From assembly GCA_947623825.1 (NCBI GenBank), contig CANQHQ010000012.1:1-34910 (forward strand): DNA of 34,910 nt, read 5' to 3'. Position numbers and translations under genes: made by a program. Below, piece by piece: positions 1-6,671 of the stretch (within the stretch, counting starts at the first letter, position 1; each line of letters opens with the position of its first letter). This stretch comes from an uncultured Bacilli bacterium (GTDB lineage Bacteria > Bacillota_I > Bacilli_A > RF39 > UBA660). Below the pieces are notes generated by a model, which saw nothing but the letters and a program-made list of their open reading frames with translations, was not told the DNA's origin and did no database searches.

Positions 1-83
1 GGAGAAAATTAGGAATCGTGAAGGGTGGAAATTTTTTATATTTTCTCCTGAGCGCATTCCTTTTTTTTAGAAAAAAATGCTCC
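1..83. other. Paired hairpins upstream of the surface-protein gene
   Basis: Bases 1-9 (GGAGAAAAT) are perfectly complementary to 40-48 (ATTTTCTCC). GAGCGCATT at 50-58 pairs with AATGCTC at 76-82 apart from one bulged G. The loop of the second hairpin is rich in T and A. The two stems lie back to back just before the ribosome-binding site of the 114-3518 gene. They could be the end of an upstream terminator or a leader RNA structure. The window edge cuts the context, so no function is assigned. Confidence 0.35.
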
Positions 84-113
84 TTGTTTTTATTGTGAAA
101 GGAAGAATGTTAG

Positions 114-3100
114 GTGAAAAAAGCGTTTCTTTGGATTCATAAAAGAGTTGGAGTTCTTACGATTGGTTTATTGGCTATTTTCATGGTTGGAATAGGACTT
201 TTGCTGAATTCTTATGCCTTAAGCGAACCAATACCCAAGATTTCTTTTTCATCCCAAACGTTAAGTTATGAAGAGAATGATCCGGGAAGTTGGCGGGTTG
301 ACAAGGGTGCGGAATGGATTGGCTTAGGGAAAGCGAGAATTACCTTTCAAGTAGATACGATTTTAAAGACAGAAAATCCGAATACAGATGTCATTCTAGT
401 TCTTGATATATCTGGATCTATGGCAGGAGAAAAGTTAGAGCGAGTGAAGAAAGATTCCATCGATTTATTAACTGCGTTGTTATCAAATAAAAACAATCAG
501 GCAGCATTAATTACGTTTGATACAAACTCTGAACTAGTGTCTGGTTTTACTAATGACACAAATAGTTTAATAGAGGTGATAAGTAGTTTAGAAGCTATAG
601 GAACTACTAATTATTATCAACCGCTTGTCCATGTAGATGAAATTTTGAAAAATTATTCCAAGAAAGAAGATACAGAGTGTGTTGTTTTATTCTTAACGGA
701 TGGATATCCGAATGAGGATATTCCGAATCAAATAGGGGAATATCAATATTTAAAAAGTGAATATCCGTGGTTAAATATCCATGGGGTTCAATATGAAATG
801 GGAGAAGAAATTTTAGAACCTATCAAAGAAGTTAGTGATAACCAGTTTATCGCGGATATGACTACGTTGAATAATGTCTTGTTTGATGCTTCTGTTCTAC
901 CTATTCCTTATGATAAGTTTATCTTAACGGATTGGATTCATAATGAATATTTTGATTTAAAGGAGGTTTCGAATATTCAACCTTCTTTTGGAAAAGTAGA
1001 GTTAGAAAATGATAACGGAGTACCCAAAGTGACATGGGATTTAAGCGGTTTAAAGTCAGGACAAAGTGCCACGTTAACGATAGATATTGATTTAAAAGGA
1101 GATTCTTACACAGGAAGTGAAATTAATCCAACTAACAAGAGTAGTAAAGTGGTTTCTCAAATAGATGGGGATAAAGAAGATGTTACAACAAAGGAAAGTC
1201 CTAGTTTAAAAACACATTATAAAGTGATTTACGATGGAAATGCCCCAAGTGGATGTAGTGTAGGTGAGGTACCTGAAGCAAAAGATTATGCTGTATACGA
1301 AACAGTCGGAAAAAGTGATGCAGTTCCTATTTGTGAAGGTTATCAATTTAAAGGATGGGAAATTGTAACAGAAGAAGTGAAACAACTGAATGGTGACTAT
1401 TTTCAAATGCCTGAGAAAGATGTAACATTACGAGCAGAATGGGGAAAAATGGGATTATCGAAGTCGGTGGAAGGAGAAGTTTATATTCAAAGAGGTCCAG
1501 TTCTGCAAAAAATAGGATCCGGCTATTATGATAAAGAACTTTGGCAATATAAAGATTCTATTACGAAGATAGTCTTTGAAGGGGAACAGACATCAAAAGA
1601 AGGCTCTACAGAGGAACTCACTTGGGATATTTCGGCAGCCAAAGATGGCTCGGTAAGAGGATTACTGGTACCGAATTCCGATGATCCTTCTACCTATACT
1701 GCTTACATTCAAGGATTAGAAGGAAAAGTGATTGCCAATTCGGATAGTTCTTATTTATTTGGTGGCGAGTATTTTTCTTCCTTTTCAAAATTAAAGGTGA
1801 TAGAAGATTTAGAATTATTAGATAAGAGTCAAGTAACCAATATGAGTTCTATGTTTGAATATTGTAAATCCTTAACAAGTTTAGATTTAAGTGACTGGGA
1901 CACAAGGCAAGTAACTGATATGAGTCGTATGTTTTCTGATTGTGAATCCTTAACCAGTTTAGAAGGCTTAAGTAGTTGGAACACTCATCAAGTAACCGAT
2001 ATGTATGGTATGTTTTCTGATTGTAAAGCCTTGAATAGTTTAGAAGGTTTAAGTAAATGGGACACGAGTCAAGTAACCGATATGAGTTCTATGTTTTCAG
2101 GTTGTTGGCTCTTAACCAATTTAGATTTAAGTAGTTGGAACACTGGTCAAGTAACCCGTATGAGTTCTATGTTTCGTAATTGTAAGGTCTTAACCAGCTT
2201 AGATTTAAGTGGCTGGGAAACAAGTAAAGTAACCGATATGGATGATATGTTTTATTGGTGTTTTCACTTAACCAGTGTCGGAGATTTAAGTGGCTGGGAC
2301 ACAAGTCGAGTAAAGGATATGAGTTCTATGTTTGATGAATGTTACGACTTAACCAGTTTAGATTTAAGTGGTTGGGTACCGAGTCAAGTAACCGAGATGG
2401 ATAGTATGTTTTATCATTGTATTGCCTTAACCAATTTAGATTTAAGTGGCTGGGATACAAGTCAAGTAACCAATATGCTGAGTATGTTTGATGGTTGTGA
2501 GGCCCTAATCAGCTTAGATTTAAGTGGCTGGGACACGAGTCGAGTACCGGATATGAGTTATATGTTTCGCGATTGTAACGCCTTAACCAGTCTAGAAGGT
2601 TTAAGTAGTTGGGACACGAGTCAAGTAACCGAGATGGATAGTATGTTTTATGGTTGTAAGGTCTTAACCAGCTTAGATTTAAGTGGCTGGGACACGAGTA
2701 AAGTAACCAATATGGATGGTATGTTTCGTGAATGTAGTTCCTTAACTAGTGTCGGAGATTTAAGTAGATGGGATACCCGTCAAGTAACAGATATGTATTT
2801 TATGTTTGATGATTGTAGTCAGTTAACAGCAACAATTAGTATTCTAAATAATTCAGTGACTAGTTATGGTGGTATGTTTAGAAATGCTGCTACCAAAAAT
2901 AATGCTCAAATTACAGTCAATTATTCTAGTGAATCAGAAGCATTAGTAGAACAAATGATTGCTACAAAAAATAATGCAAATTCAAATGTGATAAAAGCAG
3001 ATAGTCCATATGTGGCACATTCTGTAACGATTCAAGGTAGAAATGACATTATTGCAACTCCATCAGGTGGAATTATGTTTACCCAAATTACACTGACTCC

Positions 3101-3518
3101 AACTCAAGAGAATTATATGGTTACTTCGTTTGACATGAATGGAAGAAAAATAGAAGGTAATACTTTTGCTATGCCGAATGAAGAAGTTGTGATTACGAAT
3201 GTGACCATTTCTGAAGGTGTCCTATGGGAATCTAGTCATAACCCATATAATAATAACCTAGATGAAACATATGAGCATACTTTTGAAGGGGCAGGAAGTT
3301 TGACTGTTACCTTGGAGTATCAAACAGAAAGTGCAAGTTGGGATTATATTTATTTATATGATTCTACTCAAAAGCAGTATGGAGAGTATGGAGGAAAAAC
3401 AAAGACAACAGAAACGATAATTATTCCAGGAGATTACATTAAAATTTTATTTCATACAGATGAAAGTGGTAATGACTATTATGGTTTCAAAGCCACTGTG
3501 ATTCCTAATTATGAATAA
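114..3518 (+). CDS. Secreted VWA / B-repeat / DUF285 (BspA-type leucine-rich) / CUB-like surface protein
   Basis: This is an 1134-aa surface protein, probably an adhesin. The start is GTG at 114, with AGGAAG at 100-105 as the ribosome-binding site. Domains in order: an N-terminal hydrophobic signal/anchor (about residues 12-35); a von Willebrand A domain (about 90-265) with the metal-site motif DISGS at 98-102, a Thr pair near 164 and TDG at 195-197; a linking beta domain; an InlB/Listeria-Bacteroides B-repeat (about 368-445, ending LRAEW); thirteen DUF285 leucine-rich units of about 24-26 residues (about 570-905), each of the form DTSxVTxMxxMFxxCxxLTSLDLSGW; a beta linker; and a C-terminal CUB-like domain with WDYIYLYD. 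No LPxTG or C-terminal membrane segment is visible, so the N-terminal segment may hold it in the membrane. A strong terminator follows at 3592. In this family, DUF285 and VWA domains usually mediate attachment to host or matrix ligands. The ligand here is unknown. Confidence 0.85.
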   Translation: MKKAFLWIHKRVGVLTIGLLAIFMVGIGLLLNSYALSEPIPKISFSSQTLSYEENDPGSWRVDKGAEWIGLGKARITFQVDTILKTENPNTDVILVLDISGSMAGEKLERVKKDSIDLLTALLSNKNNQAALITFDTNSELVSGFTNDTNSLIEVISSLEAIGTTNYYQPLVHVDEILKNYSKKEDTECVVLFLTDGYPNEDIPNQIGEYQYLKSEYPWLNIHGVQYEMGEEILEPIKEVSDNQFIADMTTLNNVLFDASVLPIPYDKFILTDWIHNEYFDLKEVSNIQPSFGKVELENDNGVPKVTWDLSGLKSGQSATLTIDIDLKGDSYTGSEINPTNKSSKVVSQIDGDKEDVTTKESPSLKTHYKVIYDGNAPSGCSVGEVPEAKDYAVYETVGKSDAVPICEGYQFKGWEIVTEEVKQLNGDYFQMPEKDVTLRAEWGKMGLSKSVEGEVYIQRGPVLQKIGSGYYDKELWQYKDSITKIVFEGEQTSKEGSTEELTWDISAAKDGSVRGLLVPNSDDPSTYTAYIQGLEGKVIANSDSSYLFGGEYFSSFSKLKVIEDLELLDKSQVTNMSSMFEYCKSLTSLDLSDWDTRQVTDMSRMFSDCESLTSLEGLSSWNTHQVTDMYGMFSDCKALNSLEGLSKWDTSQVTDMSSMFSGCWLLTNLDLSSWNTGQVTRMSSMFRNCKVLTSLDLSGWETSKVTDMDDMFYWCFHLTSVGDLSGWDTSRVKDMSSMFDECYDLTSLDLSGWVPSQVTEMDSMFYHCIALTNLDLSGWDTSQVTNMLSMFDGCEALISLDLSGWDTSRVPDMSYMFRDCNALTSLEGLSSWDTSQVTEMDSMFYGCKVLTSLDLSGWDTSKVTNMDGMFRECSSLTSVGDLSRWDTRQVTDMYFMFDDCSQLTATISILNNSVTSYGGMFRNAATKNNAQITVNYSSESEALVEQMIATKNNANSNVIKADSPYVAHSVTIQGRNDIIATPSGGIMFTQITLTPTQENYMVTSFDMNGRKIEGNTFAMPNEEVVITNVTISEGVLWESSHNPYNNNLDETYEHTFEGAGSLTVTLEYQTESASWDYIYLYDSTQKQYGEYGGKTKTTETIIIPGDYIKILFHTDESGNDYYGFKATVIPNYE
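1821..2829 (+). repeat. Thirteen tandem DUF285-coding repeats
   Basis: These are in-frame tandem units of about 72-78 bp inside the surface-protein gene. Each carries near-identical blocks such as CAAGTAACCGATATGAG, ATGTTT and TTAGATTTAAGTGGCTGG. Units alternate between the SLDLSGW type and the SLEGLSSW or SVGDLSGW type. The high similarity at DNA level suggests recent expansion or gene conversion. Unit number could change by slippage without breaking the frame. Confidence 0.85.
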
Positions 3519-3591
3519 AGAGAAGTAATTGGTATGGTTTAATGTCAAATAGTATTGGTAAAACCAAAAGCTAATGATAAATGAACTTTAT

Positions 3592-3621
3592 AGAGGACTA
3601 AGAAATTAGTTCTCTTTTTTT
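3592..3621 (+). terminator. Rho-independent terminator after the surface-protein gene
   Basis: AGAGGACTAA (3592-3601) pairs with TTAGTTCTCT (3606-3615) around a GAAA loop, with one G-T pair. A run of T follows to 3621. Confidence 0.9.
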
Positions 3622-3670
3622 ATACGTTGTTAGATTATAAACACTCTTAATGAGCGTAATTCTAGTTTTA

Positions 3671-3950
3671 AGATGTATAACCACAAGCGACATGTTTCAA
3701 TTGTTTTAGCATTTTAGTACCTTCAGTAATTCCGTTTGATAAATCATAATCGAAAGAATTAACAATGTGTTTTTCCATTTTTAATAAAATTTTGTTAGAC
3801 TTTTAATATATTTAGAAATGTCATAGGGGATTAGTGATGATAGATACAGTTTTTTCTTTATCACGATTTTTAATTGATTTAAGAAGCCATTGATGATAAT
3901 TGTAAGTAACTTTTAAGGATTGATTGGTATGAATAACACAATTTTCATAA
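3671..3950 (-). pseudogene. Decayed ISL3-family transposase fragment
   Basis: The minus strand of 3671-3772 reads KHIVNSFDYDLSNGITEG and continues to LKQLKHVACGYTS. This resembles the C-terminal block of ISL3-type transposases, usually written SNGxxEGxNxxIKxxKRxxxGYxxF. A less clear stretch upstream in the minus direction (to about 3950) reads HQWLLKSIKNRDKEK, also typical of these proteins. Stops and frame changes interrupt it, no full ORF remains and no terminal inverted repeats were seen. It lies between the surface-protein gene and its broken paralogue. Family assignment is from motif memory, not a search. The rest of 3622-4160 shows nothing else I can support. Confidence 0.6.
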
Positions 3951-4160
3951 AATACGCAAATTTTTGGATGAGGCATTTGAAATATAAGACTTACTTAATT
4001 GTATAAAACGGAAATAAGTTCTTTTAATTTTGAACTAGTGATGGGAAATTTTTGCATACTAAAATAACAGAGTTATTTCTGTTTTGTGTTAATTTGTATT
4101 AATTATATTAAACATAAAATCAAGGTTATTAATTCATTAACTGTCTACTTTTTCTTGACT

Positions 4161-4646
4161 AATGCAGTACGAGGATTATTAGTACCGAATTCAGATAACA
4201 CATCGACTTATACTGCATATATTCAAGGAGTGGGTGGAAGAGTCATTGCGAATCCAGATAGTTCTTACCTATTTAGTTCGTTTTTAGGATTAACGATGAT
4301 TGAAGGATTAAAATTACTAGATACGAGTGAAGTAACCGATATGAGTTATATGTTTTCAGGTTGTTGACTCTTAACCAGTTTAGATTTAAGTGGCTAGAAC
4401 ACAGGCCAAGTAACTGATATGCAGAATATGTTTGCTAGTTGTTCAAAATTAACCAGTTTAGATTTAAGTGGTTGGGATACAAGTCAAGTAACCCGTATGA
4501 GTTCTATGTTTTCTAATTGTACTGCTTTAGAAACAATTACTTATGGGGAAAAATTTATTCATAATCCTTCTGCTAGTGTTAGTGTCATGTTTACAAATTG
4601 CCCCGCGCCTAAACCTACTCATTTCTCTTGGGATGGAGTTTTTTAG
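4161..4646 (+). pseudogene. Truncated DUF285 surface-protein paralogue with two in-frame stops
   Basis: One continuous reading frame matches the middle of the 114-3518 protein: VRGLLVPNSDNTSTYTAYIQG matches that protein's VRGLLVPNSDDPSTYTAYIQG. About three DUF285 units follow. The frame is broken by TGA at about 4364 and TAG at about 4394. Both sit where the intact gene has a Trp codon (TGG), so each is a single G-to-A change. The similarity starts abruptly near 4161, with no signal peptide, VWA or B-repeat upstream. The end (NPSASVSVMFTNCPAPKPTH) differs from the intact gene. It is probably a duplicated fragment or the remains of a second surface protein. A short ORF downstream of the stops could still be translated, but nothing shows that it is. 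Confidence 0.8.
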
Positions 4647-4655
4647 AAAATCAAT

Positions 4656-4693
4656 GAGAAATGGTCTTTGTTCGATTGTTTCTCTTTTTCTTT
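4656..4693 (+). terminator. Terminator between the pseudogene and the polymerase promoter
   Basis: GAGAAATGGTC (4656-4666) pairs with GATTGTTTCTC (4674-4684) with three G-T pairs around a 7-base loop. CTTTTTCTTT follows. Its 3' arm overlaps the proposed -35 element of the next promoter, so read-through into the intron should be limited. Confidence 0.65.
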
Positions 4694-4704
4694 GCCTTTA
4701 TAAT
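4676..4704 (+). promoter_or_regulatory. Promoter of the intron-interrupted polymerase gene
   Basis: TTGTTT (4676-4681), a 17-base spacer and a perfect TATAAT (4699-4704). The same TTGTTT-17-TACAAT layout precedes the gene at 6672. Transcription would begin near 4710-4712, only a few bases before the intron's 5' splice site. Confidence 0.65.
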
Positions 4705-4709
4705 GGAAT

Positions 4710-4715
4710 TAGGTG
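4710..4715 (+). promoter_or_regulatory. 5' half of the split Shine-Dalgarno sequence, also the intron's IBS1
   Basis: TAGGTG ends exactly at the predicted 5' splice site. It is the reverse complement of CACCTA at 4913-4918 inside the intron, the expected EBS1-IBS1 pairing. Joined to the 3' exon (ATTTTATG from 5390) it gives AGGTGATTTTATG. This is the ribosome-binding pattern used at 7589, 9906 and 11174 in this window. Confidence 0.8.
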
Positions 4716-5389
4716 GTGCGTCAGTTCGGTGTATGACATATAGTTGGTGGGAAACCAACATGGTAATCTCTAGCAAAGAGCCATTAGCTAATCTTGGAGC
4801 CGAAGCCGTGAGGTAAGGTTTAAGCGTAGATAAGCAAGAGTTCGAGCCGTAATGCGAAAGCGTGAAGTTATTGAGCCTCGTAAAATAATATATAAGTAGA
4901 TGTTGATAGGGTCACCTACCTAGCAAACAAAATCGGTAGTGTCGTTAAGCGAGACACTATGAGAAATCTACCGGGGTCTTTAGGACATGGCGAGTTCTAC
5001 ATTGTTATGTCATGCATACCTGAGAGAACTTATATGCTCTTAAGTCTAAAAGGTTTAAAACACCAATAGTAAAGAGTAATGAATGTACAAGAACTTGGTT
5101 AACCCAAAACATTCAAAAGGTATATAAGTAGTCGGACTAGTCCATAGTAGTGGTGAAAGAAGTAATGACTCTGGAGCGAAGGGACTAGCATATAAATTGC
5201 CTAATATATGAAACAATTTCTATGTGCAAGACACAATAAAGAAATGTAAAAGGATTATATTAGATATATAGAACAATTTATATGAAAAGCCGTATGCCTT
5301 AATAGGGCACGTACGGTTTTGTGAGGGGCAGTGAGGCTAGCCTTTCACTTAAAGAAAAGAGAGGTGAAGTCGAGACCTGCCTACTCGAC
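4716..5389 (+). mobile_element. Complete ORF-less group II intron inside a ribosome-binding site
   Basis: This is a 674-base ribozyme-type intron. It starts GTGCG, the group II 5' consensus, and ends CTACTCGAC. EBS1 CACCTA (4913-4918) matches the six bases before the splice site. A domain III-like segment spans about 5132-5187 (GTAGTGGTGAAAG and GGAGCGAAGG). Domain IV is a closed 96-base hairpin: CATATAAATTG (5189-5199) pairs with CAATTTATATG (5274-5284), and CTAATATA (5201-5208) pairs with TATATTAG (5256-5263). It has no reverse-transcriptase ORF. Domain V is 5287-5319 with the catalytic AGC at 5288-5290, the CG bulge at 5310-5311 and closing AAGCCGTA/TACGGTTT. Domain VI spans 5323-5386, with bulged branch-point A5383 seven bases from the 3' end. 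All catalytic landmarks I can check are intact. It probably needs a maturase supplied from elsewhere in the genome. EBS2 was not found. Confidence 0.88.
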
Positions 5390-5394
5390 ATTTT

Positions 5395-6582
5395 ATGAAA
5401 AAGAGAATTATTTTTCATATTGATGTGAATAATGCTTTTTTATCATGGACGGCGGTAGATTTACTTAGTAAGGGATATCCGGTTGATATTCGTACGATTC
5501 CTTCTGTGATTGGTGGAGATGAAGAAAAACGTAGAGGGATTGTGACTGCGAAAAGTCCGGTGGCGAAGAAAATGGGAGTGGTTACCGCTGAACCTCTTTT
5601 TATGGCTAGAAGAAAATGTCCTGGACTAAAGATTTTTCAAGGAGATTATGAACTTTATCATCGAAAGTCAGATCAATTATATCAATATCTTTGCCAGTAT
5701 ACGGATAAGATAGAACGATTTTCTGTTGATGAATGTTTTTTAGATATGACGGGGACCAATTATTTATATTCAGACTATGTTTCTTTGGCTCATCAAATTC
5801 GTAAGGAAATTTTTCAAAAATTTGGGTATACTGTTAATATCGGGGTTGCGAATAATAAACTCTGTGCGAAAATGGCAAGTGATTTTGAAAAACCGAATCG
5901 TGTTCATACTTTATTTGAAGAAGAAGTTCCACAAAAAATGTGGCCTCTTTCTGTAGAAGATTTATTTATGGTTGGAAAATCTTCTAGTAAAATGTTAATG
6001 GAAATGGGAATTTTAACGATTGGGGATTTGGCAAAGTTAGATATTTCTTTTCTAAAGAAACGATTTAAGAGTCAAGGAGAAATGATGCATTACTATGCGA
6101 ATGGTATGGATGATAGTCCTGTCGTTTCTGATTATGGCAAAAGTAAAAGCATCAGTACGACAGAAACTTTAGAAAAGGATATCGATAGTACTCCTGTTTT
6201 GAAAAAGATTCTATTACGACAAGCGGATCATGTAGGTCGACAAGCGCGGAAAGAGAAATTATATGCACAAACGGTTGCGTTAATCTTTAAAACAGGGGAT
6301 TTTGTCAATTACAGTCATCAAGTAAAATTGATGAATCCTACCAATGTAACAGAGGAAATTTATAAAATAGCGTTATCGATTTTAAAGAATGGTTGGAGAG
6401 GAGAACCTCTTCGATTGATTGGGATTCGTTTGGGGGATTTTACGAAAGAAAATCATAAACAGATTTCTTTCTTTGATCAGGAGAAAGATGTTCATCAAGA
6501 AGAAATTCAGGAAGTTTTGGATCAAATTACAGAAAAATATGGAGATGGAGTGATTATTCCTGCCAGTTTAAAAGAAAAGTAA
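5395..6582 (+). CDS. dinB: Y-family (DinB/Pol IV-like) translesion DNA polymerase, interrupted in its 5' UTR by a group II intron
   Basis: This 395-aa error-prone polymerase acts on damaged or stalled templates. Catalytic carboxylates are D10 (in FHIDVN) and D112-E113 (in SVDECFLD). F15 aligns with the ribose steric gate. Helix-hairpin-helix and little-finger regions follow, and QISFF at about 356-360 looks like a beta-clamp-binding motif. The N-terminal HIDVNNAFLSW and the PSVIGGDEEKRRGIV block are typical of a Firmicutes subgroup distinct from E. coli DinB. The only good start is ATG 5395; the frame is closed at TGA 5365. No Shine-Dalgarno lies at usable distance in the unspliced RNA: GAGGTG at 5361 is 28 bases away. 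The intron ends 5 bases before the ATG, and splicing brings AGGTG to the right spacing. Expression is therefore predicted to depend on splicing. The symbol is given at family level. Confidence 0.9.
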   Translation: MKKRIIFHIDVNNAFLSWTAVDLLSKGYPVDIRTIPSVIGGDEEKRRGIVTAKSPVAKKMGVVTAEPLFMARRKCPGLKIFQGDYELYHRKSDQLYQYLCQYTDKIERFSVDECFLDMTGTNYLYSDYVSLAHQIRKEIFQKFGYTVNIGVANNKLCAKMASDFEKPNRVHTLFEEEVPQKMWPLSVEDLFMVGKSSSKMLMEMGILTIGDLAKLDISFLKKRFKSQGEMMHYYANGMDDSPVVSDYGKSKSISTTETLEKDIDSTPVLKKILLRQADHVGRQARKEKLYAQTVALIFKTGDFVNYSHQVKLMNPTNVTEEIYKIALSILKNGWRGEPLRLIGIRLGDFTKENHKQISFFDQEKDVHQEEIQEVLDQITEKYGDGVIIPASLKEK

Positions 6583-6619
6583 ATTTTTGTCATGTGTAGT
6601 TTTTCGATTATAAAAATGA

Positions 6620-6648
6620 TTGTTTTTCTGGTTTCTTTTTCTTACAAT
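6620..6648 (+). promoter_or_regulatory. Promoter for the HExxH-protein gene
   Basis: TTGTTT (6620-6625), a 17-base spacer and TACAAT (6643-6648). The start codon follows at 6672, giving a short leader. Confidence 0.6.
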
Positions 6649-6671
6649 AATGATAGAAAGTAGATGATGAT

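Noticed and set aside
1821-2829. Regular 72-78 bp repeats that could suggest a CRISPR array
   Set aside because: They are in-frame protein repeats of the DUF285 family without distinct spacers, inside a long ORF.
4086-4646. TGA (and TAG) read as tryptophan in the DUF285 copy, suggesting a changed genetic code
   Set aside because: TGA ends several intact genes at expected places (7593-7595, 9909-9911, 19409-19411), and Trp is TGG in the complete genes. The copy is simply broken.
4543-4743. A 66-codon frame running into the intron start
   Set aside because: It overlaps the pseudogene frame, the terminator and the promoter, and has no binding site or recognisable product.
5368-5397. Translation of the polymerase from CTG 5377 in unspliced RNA
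   Set aside because: The GAGGTG site at 5361 is at a possible distance, but CTG starts are rare and the SD is locked in the domain VI stem. Kept only as a caveat to the splicing model.
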